Part shown: positions 19,347 to 30,243 of the stretch, one piece after another
Layout of the letters: each line of letters opens with the position of its first letter
How positions within the stretch are numbered: the first letter of the stretch is position 1
From: Polaromonas sp.
Lineage (GTDB): Bacteria > Pseudomonadota > Gammaproteobacteria > Burkholderiales > Burkholderiaceae_C
Reading direction: 5' to 3'
DNA: 64,000 nt
Assembly (NCBI RefSeq): GCF_013817205.1
Contig: NZ_JACDDD010000007.1
Coordinates: forward strand, 1-64,000
Program-made: the position numbers and the translations under genes
Notes under the pieces: generated by a model
The model's input: only the letters and a program-made list of their open reading frames with translations
Databases searched by the model: none
What the model was told of the DNA's origin: nothing

Positions 19347-19368
19347 TTGACGTTTACGTAAACGTCAA
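19347..19368. promoter_or_regulatory. Perfect 22-bp palindrome TTGACGTTTACGTAAACGTCAA, operator of the ppk2-icmF transcription unit (LiuR/MerR-like by inference)
   Basis: Perfect dyad, 29 bp upstream of the PPK2 ATG. Confidence 0.75.
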
Positions 19369-19397
19369 CAACCGCAGCGCCGACCTGGAGACAACAC

Positions 19398-20240
<843 letters not shown>

Positions 20241-20285
20241 TCTCCCCGCATCGCAGCCACAAGACAACCTCCAGAGAGCGCCGCC

Positions 20286-23200
20286 ATGACCGACCTGTCC
20301 GCTGAATACAAGGCCCTTGCCAGCTACCGCCCCACCCACAAGGTGCGTTTTGTCACCGCCGCCTCGCTGTTTGACGGGCACGACGCCGCCATCAACATCA
20401 TGCGGCGCATCCTGCAGGGCATGGGCGCCGAGGTCATTCACCTGGGCCACAACCGCAGCGTTGACGAGGTCGTGACCGCAGCGCTGCAGGAAGACGCGCA
20501 GGGCATTGCCATCAGTTCTTACCAGGGCGGCCATGTCGAGTACTTCAAGTACATGGTGGATCTGCTCAAAAGCCGCGGCGGCGAGCATATCCAAGTGTTT
20601 GGTGGCGGCGGCGGCGTGATTGTGCCGCCGGAAATCCGCGAGCTGCAGGCCTACGGCGTGACGCGTATCTACAGCCCCGAGGACGGTCAGAAAATGGGCC
20701 TGGCCGGCATGATCGGCGAGATGGTCATGCGCTGCGACAAGGACCTGACCGGCTTCTCCCCTGCGGACTCCCAGGCCATCGAAGGTCACGGCGAAATGGC
20801 CTGGCGGGCGCTGGCCCAGTTGATCACGGCGCTTGAAAACGAAAAGGCGGATGCCGCTCTGGTGCAAACTTTGCGAACGCAGGCAGAAGGCAAAAAGATA
20901 CCTGTACTGGGCATCACCGGCACAGGCGGCGCCGGCAAGTCCTCGCTGACCGACGAGCTGATACGCCGTCTGCGCCTGGACCAGAATGACCAGCTGCGTG
21001 TGGCCATCATCAGCATTGACCCATCGCGGCGCAAGAGCGGCGGCGCCCTGCTCGGCGACCGCATCCGTATGAACGCGATCAACCCCTGGACCGTTCCCCA
21101 GGTCGGTCAGATGACCAGCGACAGCGGCCAGCGTGTGTTCATGCGCAGCCTGGCCACGCGTGACTTCGGCTCCGAAATCAGCAAGGCCCTGCCCGACGTG
21201 ATTGCCGCATGCAAGGTCGCGGACTTCGACCTGATCGTGGTCGAGACCTCGGGTATCGGCCAGGGCGACGCGGCCATCGTGCCGCATGTGGATGTGCCCC
21301 TGTATGTGATGACACCGGAGTTTGGCGCGGCCAGCCAGCTCGAAAAAATCGACATGCTGGACTTTGCCGAGTTCATCGCTATCAACAAGTTTGACCGCAA
21401 GGGATCGCTCGACGCGTTGCGCGACGTTGCCAAGCAGGTGCAGCGCAACAAGGAAGCCTGGACCACGCCGGCCGATCAGATGCCGGTGTTCGGCACCATG
21501 GCCGCTCGCTTTAACGACGACGGCGTCACCGCGCTGTACCAGGCGCTCAAGCCGCGCCTGGCCGGGCTGGGGCTGACCCTGTCCGAAGGCACACTGCCGA
21601 AGACCGGGGTACGCCACAGCACCAACCAGACCCCGGTGGTCCCGGCAGCCCGCACACGTTACCTGGCCGAGATCAGCGACACGGTGCGTGGCTACAAGAA
21701 GCGCGCCCGCGCCCAGGCCCAGCTCGCACGCGAAGTGCAGCAGCTCAAGGCCGCCGCCGCGATGCTCAAGATCGACAAGCCGGACCGTGCCCCGGCCGCC
21801 GAAGCCGCGCTGGATCTGGCGGCTCACCGCAAGGCACGCATCGATGCCGACGCCCGCGCCCTGCTGGCGCAGTGGCCCGACATGCAGCAGGCTTACGCCG
21901 GCGACGAGTACGTGGTGAAGATTCGCGACAAGGAGATCCGCACCGCCCTGACAAGCAAGTCGCTGTCGGGCACGACCATCCGCAAGGTCGCGCTGCCGCA
22001 GTACGAAGACCACGGCGAAATCCTCAAGTGGCTGATGCTGGACAACGTGCCCGGCAGCTACCCCTACACCGCCGGCACCTTCGCCTTCAAGCGCGAGGGC
22101 GAGGATCCGACGCGCATGTTCGCCGGTGAAGGCGACGCCTTCCGTACCAACACGCGGTTCAAGCTGCTGTCCGAAGGCATGGCCGCCAAACGCCTGTCCA
22201 CCGCGTTTGACTCGGTCACGCTTTACGGCAACGACCCGGCGCTGCGCCCTGACATCTACGGCAAGGTCGGCAACAGCGGCGTCAGCATTGCCACCCTGGA
22301 CGACATGAAGGTGCTCTATGACGGCTTCGACCTGTGCAGCCCGAGCACATCAGTCAGCATGACCATCAACGGTCCGGCGCCAACGATTCTCGCGATGTTC
22401 ATGAACACCGCCATCGACCAGAACATAGCCAAGTTCAACAAGGACAACGGCCGCGATCCGACCCCGACCGAGACCGAAAAAATCCGCGAGTGGGTGCAGG
22501 AAAACGTACGCGGCACGGTACAGGCCGATATCCTCAAGGAAGACCAGGGCCAGAACACCTGCATCTTCTCGACCGAGTTCAGCCTCAAGGTCATGGGCGA
22601 CATCGCCCAGTATTTTGTGCACCACAAAGTGCGCAACTTCTACAGCGTGTCGATCAGCGGCTACCACATCGCCGAAGCCGGCGCCAACCCGATCAGCCAG
22701 CTGGCCTTCACGCTGTCAAACGGCTTTACCTTTGTCGAAGCCTACCTGGCACGCGGCATGCACATCGACGACTTTGCGCCCAACCTGAGCTTTTTCTTCA
22801 GCAACGGCATGGACCCCGAATACACCGTGATGGGCCGCGTTGCGCGCCGCATCTGGGCCGTGGCCATGAAGGAGAAATACGGCGCCAACGAACGTAGCCA
22901 GAAACTGAAGTACCACATCCAGACCAGCGGCCGCAGCCTGCACGCGCAGGAGATCCAGTTCAATGACATCCGCACGACACTGCAGGCGCTGATTGCGATT
23001 TATGACAACTGCAACTCGCTGCATACCAACGCCTTCGACGAGGCCATCACCACGCCGACCGAAGAGTCCGTACGCCGCGCGATGGCCATCCAGCTCATCA
23101 TCAACCGCGAGTGGGGGCTGGCGAAAAACGAGAACCCGTCACAGGGCGCCTTCATCATCGAGGAGCTGACCGAGCTGCTGGAAGAAGCCGTGCTGCTGGA

Positions 23201-23609
23201 GTTCGAGCGCATCGCCGAGCGCGGCGGCGTGCTGGGTGCGATGGAAACCGGCTACCAGCGCGGCCGCATCCAGGACGAGTCTATGCATTACGAAATGCTC
23301 AAACACACCGGAGAGCTGCCCATCATCGGCGTCAACACCTTCCGCAATCCCCATGGTGATGCGGTGCAGGACAAGCTGGAACTGGCGCGCTCCACCGATG
23401 AGGAAAAGCAGAACCAGCTCAGGCGCCTGAACGACTTCCACGCCTGCCACGCCGCAGAATCCCCCGCCATGCTCCAACGCCTGCAGCAGGCGGTGATCAA
23501 CAACGCCAACGTGTTTGAAGTGCTCATGGACGCGGTGCGCGTCTGCTCGCTGGGGCAGATCACGAATGCCCTGTTTGAAGTGGGTGGGCAGTACCGCCGG
23601 AATATGTAG
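20286..23609 (+). CDS. icmF: Fused isobutyryl-CoA mutase IcmF (B12-binding, G-protein chaperone, mutase)
   Basis: N-terminal [30 protein letters not shown], Walker [19 protein letters not shown]-terminal methylmalonyl-CoA-mutase-like region; 1107 aa. Confidence 0.95.
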   Translation: MTDLSAEYKALASYRPTHKVRFVTAASLFDGHDAAINIMRRILQGMGAEVIHLGHNRSVDEVVTAALQEDAQGIAISSYQGGHVEYFKYMVDLLKSRGGEHIQVFGGGGGVIVPPEIRELQAYGVTRIYSPEDGQKMGLAGMIGEMVMRCDKDLTGFSPADSQAIEGHGEMAWRALAQLITALENEKADAALVQTLRTQAEGKKIPVLGITGTGGAGKSSLTDELIRRLRLDQNDQLRVAIISIDPSRRKSGGALLGDRIRMNAINPWTVPQVGQMTSDSGQRVFMRSLATRDFGSEISKALPDVIAACKVADFDLIVVETSGIGQGDAAIVPHVDVPLYVMTPEFGAASQLEKIDMLDFAEFIAINKFDRKGSLDALRDVAKQVQRNKEAWTTPADQMPVFGTMAARFNDDGVTALYQALKPRLAGLGLTLSEGTLPKTGVRHSTNQTPVVPAARTRYLAEISDTVRGYKKRARAQAQLAREVQQLKAAAAMLKIDKPDRAPAAEAALDLAAHRKARIDADARALLAQWPDMQQAYAGDEYVVKIRDKEIRTALTSKSLSGTTIRKVALPQYEDHGEILKWLMLDNVPGSYPYTAGTFAFKREGEDPTRMFAGEGDAFRTNTRFKLLSEGMAAKRLSTAFDSVTLYGNDPALRPDIYGKVGNSGVSIATLDDMKVLYDGFDLCSPSTSVSMTINGPAPTILAMFMNTAIDQNIAKFNKDNGRDPTPTETEKIREWVQENVRGTVQADILKEDQGQNTCIFSTEFSLKVMGDIAQYFVHHKVRNFYSVSISGYHIAEAGANPISQLAFTLSNGFTFVEAYLARGMHIDDFAPNLSFFFSNGMDPEYTVMGRVARRIWAVAMKEKYGANERSQKLKYHIQTSGRSLHAQEIQFNDIRTTLQALIAIYDNCNSLHTNAFDEAITTPTEESVRRAMAIQLIINREWGLAKNENPSQGAFIIEELTELLEEAVLLEFERIAERGGVLGAMETGYQRGRIQDESMHYEMLKHTGELPIIGVNTFRNPHGDAVQDKLELARSTDEEKQNQLRRLNDFHACHAAESPAMLQRLQQAVINNANVFEVLMDAVRVCSLGQITNALFEVGGQYRRNM

Positions 23610-23611
23610 CT

Positions 23612-23668
23612 GCTATTTATTTGATAGCTGCTTACGTCCGCTGTACATGGGCTGATGGCACTTTTTAC
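23612..23668 (+). repeat. Dispersed short intergenic repeat R2, copy
   Basis: gctatttatttgatagctgcttacgtccgctgtacatgggctgatggcacttttt, 2 nt after icmF stop. Confidence 0.75.
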
Positions 23669-23864
23669 TGTGAACTCAGCATCGCGCTGCGTCCCCGGTC
23701 CGCCTGGCGAGCCAAGCCATACGCGTTATCCAACATGGATCATGGATCCCAAACCAAGTCGGGGATGACACAGTCAGTTTGATAAGCATTACAACGCGGT
23801 CTACAACAACAAACCATTCGGCACCCGGCCACGCCACAGGCGCGGGCCGCCAGCGCGCAGCAAA

Positions 23865-23885
23865 AAGCCCCGAAGGACGGGGCTT
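23865..23885 (-). terminator. Intrinsic terminator on minus strand
   Basis: AAGCCCCG-TCCTT-CGGGGCTTTTTG read on minus strand, downstream of the 54-aa ORF at 23941-24105. Confidence 0.75.
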
Positions 23886-23940
23886 GCTGCAAAAACACTC
23901 CCATCCGTGAATCACGATGGCAGCGGGTGCACCTGAGGGC

Positions 23941-24105
23941 TTAACCGCCTTTGTGCGGGCGCTTGCCGGGGTTCTTCTTGCTGCGGGTCCAGGTTCCACG
24001 CTCCAGGCTGACCTTCTGGCCACGGCCGGCGGTGCGGGTCATGCCGGGTGCAGGAACGGGTTTGGGGGCGCAGATGTCGGCTTCGACGCGGATTTTTTTG
24101 GGCAT
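23941..24105 (-). CDS. Small basic hypothetical protein (54 aa), below the ORF-track size cutoff
   Basis: MPKKIRVEADICAPKPVPAPGMTRTAGRGQKVSLERGTWTRSKKNPGKRPHKGG*, followed by a strong terminator. Confidence 0.55.
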   Translation of the reverse strand: MPKKIRVEADICAPKPVPAPGMTRTAGRGQKVSLERGTWTRSKKNPGKRPHKGG

Positions 24106-24196
24106 GGAGGGCTCCGGGTTGGAAAAATGGCAGAACCCGATATTTTAAGCTACTGGATGGCCGGCCCGCCGAGAGGCTGGAAACAGGCCATGGACG

Positions 24197-25258
24197 TCAC
24201 ACCGACGCGCGCAACGGCAGGTTGACCAGCAGGTTCTGCGGCTTGAGCCGGAGCACGCGTTCGGCATTCATCATCAGGCCCAGGTACACCGGCTTGCCGG
24301 CCACGTCGGCGCGCATTTCCTGCGGATCGGCAAAGTCCAGCCGGAACAGACTGACCAGGCGCTGCATGCGCTCGGGTTCGACCTCGCGGCCTTCGTACAG
24401 GTCGTTGAGCAGCGCTGTCGAATCAAGGTCCAGCCCCACATGCCAGCGCCAGGCTTCGTCGTCGACCTTCTGCAGCGGCCGGATCGTGACGGCCACGCCA
24501 AGGAAGTGCTGCACCCACTTTTCAAGCACACGCGCCAGCGCCTTCAAGCCCGAGCGCGCGCGGGTCATGGTGAACACCAGGCCATGACTCAGGTCGTTGC
24601 TGACCTCATGCCTGAGGTCGAGCAGGAAGTTGTGGCGCTCGCTGTCCTGCCAGTAGTCGGGGGCATTGCTGTCTGACAGCACCTGCATCTCGATACTGCG
24701 CAGCGGGGCCTTGGCCTCTGCCAGAAAACGCCCGAAGTCACCGAGTCCGCCGTGGTCATTGAGCATGTCGAGCCGCTCGTGGTCGCCGGCCAGCACCTGG
24801 CCAACTTCGGTGGAGATGCGCTGCGGGCGAAACAGCATCTCGGCCGCACGCACTTCGTAGGCATCTGTCGCGTCGTCGAGCAGGTTGCGAACGACCGCCT
24901 GGGCCAGCAGGTCAATGAACAGCGGCGGGATGCTGATGCTGCCGGCGCGGAACAGGCCCAGGTAATACGCCTCCAGCGTGCCGGCGTCGAGCAAGCCGTC
25001 GCGAAAGCGCAGGAACAGGCCATAACTCTCGCGTGCGTCGGGGTCGTTCAGAGCCTGCAGTTCAGCCTCACTCACCGGCCTGGAGGGCGCGGCCTGCAAG
25101 GCGGCATGCAGGGCTTGTTCGGCCGCACACGACTCCGGCAGCAGCGCCAGCTCGGGCCGGTCGAGGAACAGGCGCAGGTAGTCGTCGGTGGGCAGCAGCC
25201 AGCCGCGCGGATTGCGCTGGAGCCGGCTGAAACCGCTGGAAGGCCAGAAATCTTGCAT
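24197..25258 (-). CDS. Conserved hypothetical protein (DUF6352-like)
   Basis: MQDFWPSSGFSRLQRNPRGWLLPTDDYLRLFLDRPELALLPESCAAE..; long single ORF. Confidence 0.7.
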   Translation of the reverse strand: MQDFWPSSGFSRLQRNPRGWLLPTDDYLRLFLDRPELALLPESCAAEQALHAALQAAPSRPVSEAELQALNDPDARESYGLFLRFRDGLLDAGTLEAYYLGLFRAGSISIPPLFIDLLAQAVVRNLLDDATDAYEVRAAEMLFRPQRISTEVGQVLAGDHERLDMLNDHGGLGDFGRFLAEAKAPLRSIEMQVLSDSNAPDYWQDSERHNFLLDLRHEVSNDLSHGLVFTMTRARSGLKALARVLEKWVQHFLGVAVTIRPLQKVDDEAWRWHVGLDLDSTALLNDLYEGREVEPERMQRLVSLFRLDFADPQEMRADVAGKPVYLGLMMNAERVLRLKPQNLLVNLPLRASV

Positions 25259-25294
25259 GGGGACCATCCTCTCACATCGCCGGCAGTACCTGTT

Positions 25295-25354
25295 TGCTCT
25301 GTTTTTGATAGCTGACTGCGCATATCCGATAAGGGCTAGAAGCCAATTTGATGC
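25295..25354 (+). repeat. Dispersed short intergenic repeat R2, copy
   Basis: tgctctgtttttgatagctgactgcgcatatccgataagggctagaagccaatttg. Confidence 0.75.
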
Positions 25355-25466
25355 ATTAACTTCTGGCGCAAGCGGCAAGCCCGGAAACTCGCCCCACAAC
25401 CAGTGTTTTCTCGTTTTGCGTACAGTGGAGCAACATGCGCTTCGCTGCGCGAGATGGAGACAAGCC

Positions 25467-25988
25467 ATGCACCCTGCCCCGAACATCAATCGCCAGACCT
25501 TTGCCGCCCTGCTGCTCGCCTGCCTGTGCGCAGGCGTGCTGCCGCCGGCCTATGCGCAGTTGCCGACTGTCACCACCCGCACCGAAATCTGGATCGGCAA
25601 CGGCCAGCCCATCGATCTCGACGCGCATGACCGCGCGCAGTGGGAATACTGGCAGATGCAGCGCGAACAACAACGCCGCCAGCTGGAGTTGACGCGCCAG
25701 CAGGACGCGCAATTGCGGCAGAGCCAGGAATCGATAGGCGAGCGAGCGCTGCGCGAGCAGGCGCAGCGCAACGGAACCTGGGTGCCCGCACCCCCTGGCC
25801 TCAGCGACCAGGAGCGTATCTGGCGCGACCAGCAGCAGATGCAACGCGAGGCATGGCGCCAGCAGCGCGCGCAGACGCGCCACGACAATCAGCGCATCCG
25901 CCAGGAGAGCGAGACCTTTGGCCAGCGCGCGCTGCGCGAGCAGGCGCAGAACCGGCGCGAGCAGGGCCGCATGACAACGTCCCCCTAA
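25467..25988 (+). CDS. Secreted Q/R-rich repeat protein, hypothetical
   Basis: Signal peptide (TFAALLLACLCAGVLPPAYAQ) followed by two diverged repeats ending in ..GERALREQAQRN / ..GQRALREQAQNR. Confidence 0.6.
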   Translation: MHPAPNINRQTFAALLLACLCAGVLPPAYAQLPTVTTRTEIWIGNGQPIDLDAHDRAQWEYWQMQREQQRRQLELTRQQDAQLRQSQESIGERALREQAQRNGTWVPAPPGLSDQERIWRDQQQMQREAWRQQRAQTRHDNQRIRQESETFGQRALREQAQNRREQGRMTTSP

Positions 25989-26896
25989 GCAACGGGCGCA
26001 GCGCTCCGGTACAGCAGCGCCTCTTGCTCCAGCCAAGTGCGAAACAGCGCCAGCGCCGTGTTGTCCGACTTCTGCTCCGGGTAGATCAGGTAATAACGTC
26101 GGTCGCTGACAAATTCATGTTTGACCAGTTCAACCAGCCGGCCCTGCTTCAAATCGTCCTCAATCAGAAAACGCGGGATCAGCGCCAGCCCCTGCCCGTG
26201 GATGGCCGCCTCGGTGGTGATGGAAAACAACTCCATGCGCGCGCCGGCCAGGTCGCCCTCGACCACCAGCCCTAGCGAGGCGAACCAATGCCGCCAGGCA
26301 TAAGGCCGGGTGCTCATCTGCAGCAGTGGCATGCCGTCCAGGTCGGCGGCTTTCAGGGTGCGCTTTGGTCTAACCAGCGCCGGGCTGCCAACGGCGACGA
26401 TGCTTTCGTCCATCAGGAAGCAGGACTCGGTGCCGGGCCAGCCGGCCTCCACCGCGCAAATCGCCGCGTCCAGCGCGGTATCGGCAAACAGAAAAGGGCG
26501 GGTGCGCGAGGACAGGTGCACGGTGATATCAGAATGCAGCTTGTGAAAACCCGCCAGCCGCGGCACCAGCCAGCGGGCTGCAAAGGTCGGCACCACGCCG
26601 AGCTCGAGCGCGCCGCCGGCGCCGCCGCGCGCCATCATGTCCAGCGTGTCGCGCTCCACATCGTCGAGCCGGGAGCGCACGCTGCGGGCATAACTGGCAC
26701 CAGCTTCGGTCAGCAACACGCCACGTTTGGTGCGCCGGAACAGCTTGACGCTGAGGAAGTCTTCCAGCCCGGCGATCTGGCGGCACACCGCGCTTTGCGT
26801 CACCGAATGCTCCTCGGCGGCCTGGGTGAAACTCTGGTGGCGCGCGGCGGACTCAAACAGTGCCAGCGCCGTGGTAGAAGGAATGTTGCGTCGCAT
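25985..26896 (-). CDS. LysR-family transcriptional regulator (GcvA-like), divergent from gcdH
   Basis: N-terminal winged [56 protein letters not shown]. Confidence 0.92.
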   Translation of the reverse strand: MRRNIPSTTALALFESAARHQSFTQAAEEHSVTQSAVCRQIAGLEDFLSVKLFRRTKRGVLLTEAGASYARSVRSRLDDVERDTLDMMARGGAGGALELGVVPTFAARWLVPRLAGFHKLHSDITVHLSSRTRPFLFADTALDAAICAVEAGWPGTESCFLMDESIVAVGSPALVRPKRTLKAADLDGMPLLQMSTRPYAWRHWFASLGLVVEGDLAGARMELFSITTEAAIHGQGLALIPRFLIEDDLKQGRLVELVKHEFVSDRRYYLIYPEQKSDNTALALFRTWLEQEALLYRSAAPVA

Positions 26897-27065
26897 GTCG
26901 GCACCTGACAGATTTCGGAGTTCCTTTTTAGCACAGATGTGTGACAAAACATGGTTTGCGCGGGTGGCTGACACCGCGTATGCTCACGGATACCGCCGAA
27001 ATTTCACCCGCCTGGATTGCGATTTTCGCACACAGAGCCTCTTCCCCCTTTTCCTGGAGACCTTC

Positions 27066-28256
27066 ATGAGCACTTCCACCAAAAAAGCCAGCTTCCACTG
27101 GGCCGACCCGCTGTTGCTGGACCAGCAGCTGAGCGACGACGAACGCATGGTGCGTGACTCGGCGGCCGCCTATTGCCAGGACAAACTTGCGCCGCGTGTG
27201 CTGGAAGCCTTCCGCCACGAAAAAACCGACACCGCGATTTTTCGCGAGATGGGCGCACTCGGCCTGCTGGGCGCGACGATTCCGGAAGAATACGGCGGCG
27301 CCGGCCTGAACTACGTCTGTTACGGCCTGGTGGCGCGCGAGGTGGAACGCGTGGACTCCGGCTACCGCTCGATGATGAGCGTGCAGTCCTCGCTGGTCAT
27401 GGTGCCGATCAACGAATTCGGCAATGAAGCCACCAAGCAAAAATACCTGCCCAAGTTGGCCAGCGGCGAATGGATAGGCTGCTTCGGCCTGACAGAGCCG
27501 AATCACGGATCCGATCCCGGCAGCATGATCACACGCGCCAAAAAAGTGGCGGGCGGTTACGCGCTGACCGGCAGCAAGATGTGGATCACCAACAGCCCGA
27601 TCGCCGACGTGTTTGTGGTCTGGGCCAAGGACGACGAGGGCTCTATCCGCGGTTTTGTGCTCGACAAGGGTAGCAAGGGCCTGAGCACGCCGGCCATCCA
27701 CAGCAAGGTCGGCCTGCGCGCTTCCATCACCGGCGAAATCGTCATGGACGAGGTGTTTTGCCCGGAGGAAAACGCATTTCCAGAAGTGCGCGGCCTCAAG
27801 GGCCCGTTCACCTGTCTGAACTCTGCCCGCTACGGCATTGCCTGGGGCGCGCTGGGTGCGGCCGAAGACTGCTTCGACAAGGCGCGCCAGTACACGCTGG
27901 ACCGCAAGCAGTTCGGCCGCCCACTGGCGGCGAACCAGCTGATCCAGAAAAAACTCGCCGACATGCAGACCGAAATCGCACTCGGCCTGCAGGGCTGCTT
28001 GCGCCTGGGACGCATGAAGGACGAAGGCACGGCAGCGGTCGAGATTACTTCGATCATGAAACGCAACTCCTGCGGCAAGGCGCTGGACATCGCGCGCATG
28101 GCGCGTGACATGCTGGGCGGCAACGGCATCAGCGACGAGTTCGGCGTGGCGCGACACCTGGTCAACCTGGAAGTCGTCAACACCTACGAAGGCACGCACG
28201 ATGTGCACGCGCTGATCCTCGGCCGGGCCATCACCGGCATTGCCGCCTTCTCCTGA
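27066..28256 (+). CDS. gcdH: Glutaryl-CoA dehydrogenase
   Basis: Acyl-CoA dehydrogenase with [35 protein letters not shown]. Confidence 0.92.
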   Translation: MSTSTKKASFHWADPLLLDQQLSDDERMVRDSAAAYCQDKLAPRVLEAFRHEKTDTAIFREMGALGLLGATIPEEYGGAGLNYVCYGLVAREVERVDSGYRSMMSVQSSLVMVPINEFGNEATKQKYLPKLASGEWIGCFGLTEPNHGSDPGSMITRAKKVAGGYALTGSKMWITNSPIADVFVVWAKDDEGSIRGFVLDKGSKGLSTPAIHSKVGLRASITGEIVMDEVFCPEENAFPEVRGLKGPFTCLNSARYGIAWGALGAAEDCFDKARQYTLDRKQFGRPLAANQLIQKKLADMQTEIALGLQGCLRLGRMKDEGTAAVEITSIMKRNSCGKALDIARMARDMLGGNGISDEFGVARHLVNLEVVNTYEGTHDVHALILGRAITGIAAFS

Positions 28257-28260
28257 AGTC

Positions 28261-29475
28261 ATGAACAGTGCTGCTGAGATGCGCCCGCCGCCGCTGACCG
28301 GTGTGCGGGTGTTGGACCTGTCGCGCGTGCTCGCCGGTCCCTGGGCCGGCCAGTTGCTGGCCGACCTGGGCGCCGACGTGGTCAAGGTCGAAAAGCCGGG
28401 CAGCGGTGACGACACCCGCGCCTGGGGGCCGCCTTATTTGAAAGATGCTTCCGGGCGCGACACCACAGCGGCCACTTACTTTCTCTGCGCCAACCGCAAC
28501 AAACGTTCCGTCGCCATCGACATCGCCACACCGCAAGGCCAGGCGCAGGTGCACGCGCTGGCGCAGCAGGCCGACGTACTGCTGGAAAACTTCAAGGTCG
28601 GCGGGCTTAAACGTTACGGGCTGGATTACGCCAGCCTGAAGGAAGGCAACCCGCGGCTGGTCTATTGCTCCATCACCGGTTTCGGCCAGACCGGGCCCTA
28701 TGCCGCGCGCGCCGGTTATGACTTTTTGATCCAGGGCATGGGCGGGCTGATGAGTGTGACCGGCCAGCCCGATGGTGAGCCCGGTGCCGGGCCGCAAAAA
28801 GTCGGCGTGGCGCTGACCGACATCATGACCGGCCTGTACGCCACGATCGCGGTGCAGGCAGCGCTGGCCGAGCGAGAGAAGTCCGACCTCGGACAACACA
28901 TCGACCTGGCCCTGCTGGACGTGCAGATCGCCTGCCTGGCCAACCAGGCTTCCAACTACCTGGCGGGTGGCATGGTGCCGCGCCGCATGGGCAATGCGCA
29001 CCCCAACATCGTTCCCTACCAGGCTTTTCCGACAGCCGACGGCGACATCATCCTGGCGGTCGGCAACGACGGCCAGTTTGCGAAATTCTGCACCGTGGCT
29101 GGCCACCCGGAATGGTCTGGCGACGAGCGCTTCTCAAGCAACGCCCAGCGCGTGGCGAACCGCGCCGTGCTGGTGCCGCTGCTGCGTCAGGCGACGGTGA
29201 TGCGCACCTCCGCCGACTGGATCGCAGCGCTGGAGGCCGCAGGTGTACCCTGCGGCCCGATCAACCGCATCGACGAGGTGTTTGCGGATCCGCAGGTGAT
29301 CGCGCGCGGCCTGCAGATTCACCTGCCGCATCCGCTGGCCGGCAGCGTGCCGCTGGTGGCAAACCCCATACGCCTCTCGGGATCACCGGTGGCTTACCAG
29401 CGCCCGCCGCCGCTGCTCGGGGAACACACCGAGGAAGTGTTGGCGCAGTGGCTGGGGTCCGCCGCTGCTGCCTGA
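28261..29475 (+). CDS. CaiB/BaiF-family CoA transferase (candidate succinyl-CoA:glutarate CoA-transferase)
   Basis: GVRVLDLSRVLAGPWAGQLLADLGADVVKVEKPGSGDDTR; adjacent to gcdH. Confidence 0.9.
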   Translation: MNSAAEMRPPPLTGVRVLDLSRVLAGPWAGQLLADLGADVVKVEKPGSGDDTRAWGPPYLKDASGRDTTAATYFLCANRNKRSVAIDIATPQGQAQVHALAQQADVLLENFKVGGLKRYGLDYASLKEGNPRLVYCSITGFGQTGPYAARAGYDFLIQGMGGLMSVTGQPDGEPGAGPQKVGVALTDIMTGLYATIAVQAALAEREKSDLGQHIDLALLDVQIACLANQASNYLAGGMVPRRMGNAHPNIVPYQAFPTADGDIILAVGNDGQFAKFCTVAGHPEWSGDERFSSNAQRVANRAVLVPLLRQATVMRTSADWIAALEAAGVPCGPINRIDEVFADPQVIARGLQIHLPHPLAGSVPLVANPIRLSGSPVAYQRPPPLLGEHTEEVLAQWLGSAAAA

Positions 29476-29565
29476 CGTCTGGCATCAGGGTCTGGCGCCT
29501 CTTTGCAAGTAAAAACTGGGGAAATATGTACGTAACACACCCAAGACAAATGGGTGATGACAAAG

Positions 29566-29597
29566 ACAAAAAGCCAGCGTTAATTGCTGGCTTTTTT
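29566..29597 (-). terminator. Intrinsic terminator AAGCCAGC-AATTAAC-GCTGGCTTTTT inside the transposon left end
   Basis: 8-bp perfect stem with T-tract on both strands; contains the stop codon of the 42-aa ORF. Confidence 0.8.
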
Positions 29598-29708
29598 CTT
29601 GGCTGGTTGCGGCGCCTTCTTGGGCTGCGGTGGCGTGGACAACATGCGACGAAGCACGTCATCAAAGCCCGGTGCAGGCTGTTCAGGGCTTGGTGTTTTC
29701 GACATCAT
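29580..29708 (-). CDS. 42-aa micro-ORF, third passenger of the transposon operon
   Basis: MMSKTPSPEQPAPGFDDVLRRMLSTPPQPKKAPQPAKKKASN*; ATGATG start overlaps the 3' end of the PIN gene, ends in the terminator. Confidence 0.55.
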   Translation of the reverse strand: MMSKTPSPEQPAPGFDDVLRRMLSTPPQPKKAPQPAKKKASN

Positions 29709-30243
29709 CAATATTGATTTGCTGATTTTTGACGGGCGGCCTGCAAATTATCAGTGGGTACTTATTGGCGATATTGCCGGACAAATTGGTGAGGGCCAGA
29801 TCATTGCCCTTCGCTTTATTTTCTGAATCGAATGTAATTAAGCTTATAGGGGTCTTGAGCTGCTTTTGGGCTGTGATGGCGGAAGCAACGTGAATAGCAT
29901 CAGGAGCCGAAGGATAAAGCCCAACCCCGTTCACGTTTACTTTGTTGATCTTGTAATAACTTCTTATCTCGCTTGCCAAATGACATATCGGTGTACTGGC
30001 ATCAACAAAATGAAAGTTGGTCCGCGAATACATGTCACGGAAAAAATCAACTTGGTCATTGTTCAATCTAGCCTCGAAAACCTCTGTTAAGGCTATCGAT
30101 GAAGTTGTGATTCCGACAAGGCCCATCCCGAATTTGCGAACTTGATCATTGACGTATTGCACTTCGCCAGGACGGTGCGTTTCTTTTTGCAAGAAAGCAA
30201 GGAATATGCAGCTATCCCAGTATTCGAATTCAATGCCATCCAT
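29683..30243 (-). CDS. PIN-domain (VapC-like) putative ribonuclease
   Basis: FEYWDSCIFLAFL, DAIHVASAITAQ, LITFDSENKAKGND: acidic-residue pattern of PIN domains. Confidence 0.75.
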   Translation of the reverse strand: MDGIEFEYWDSCIFLAFLQKETHRPGEVQYVNDQVRKFGMGLVGITTSSIALTEVFEARLNNDQVDFFRDMYSRTNFHFVDASTPICHLASEIRSYYKINKVNVNGVGLYPSAPDAIHVASAITAQKQLKTPISLITFDSENKAKGNDLALTNLSGNIANKYPLIICRPPVKNQQINIDDVENTKP

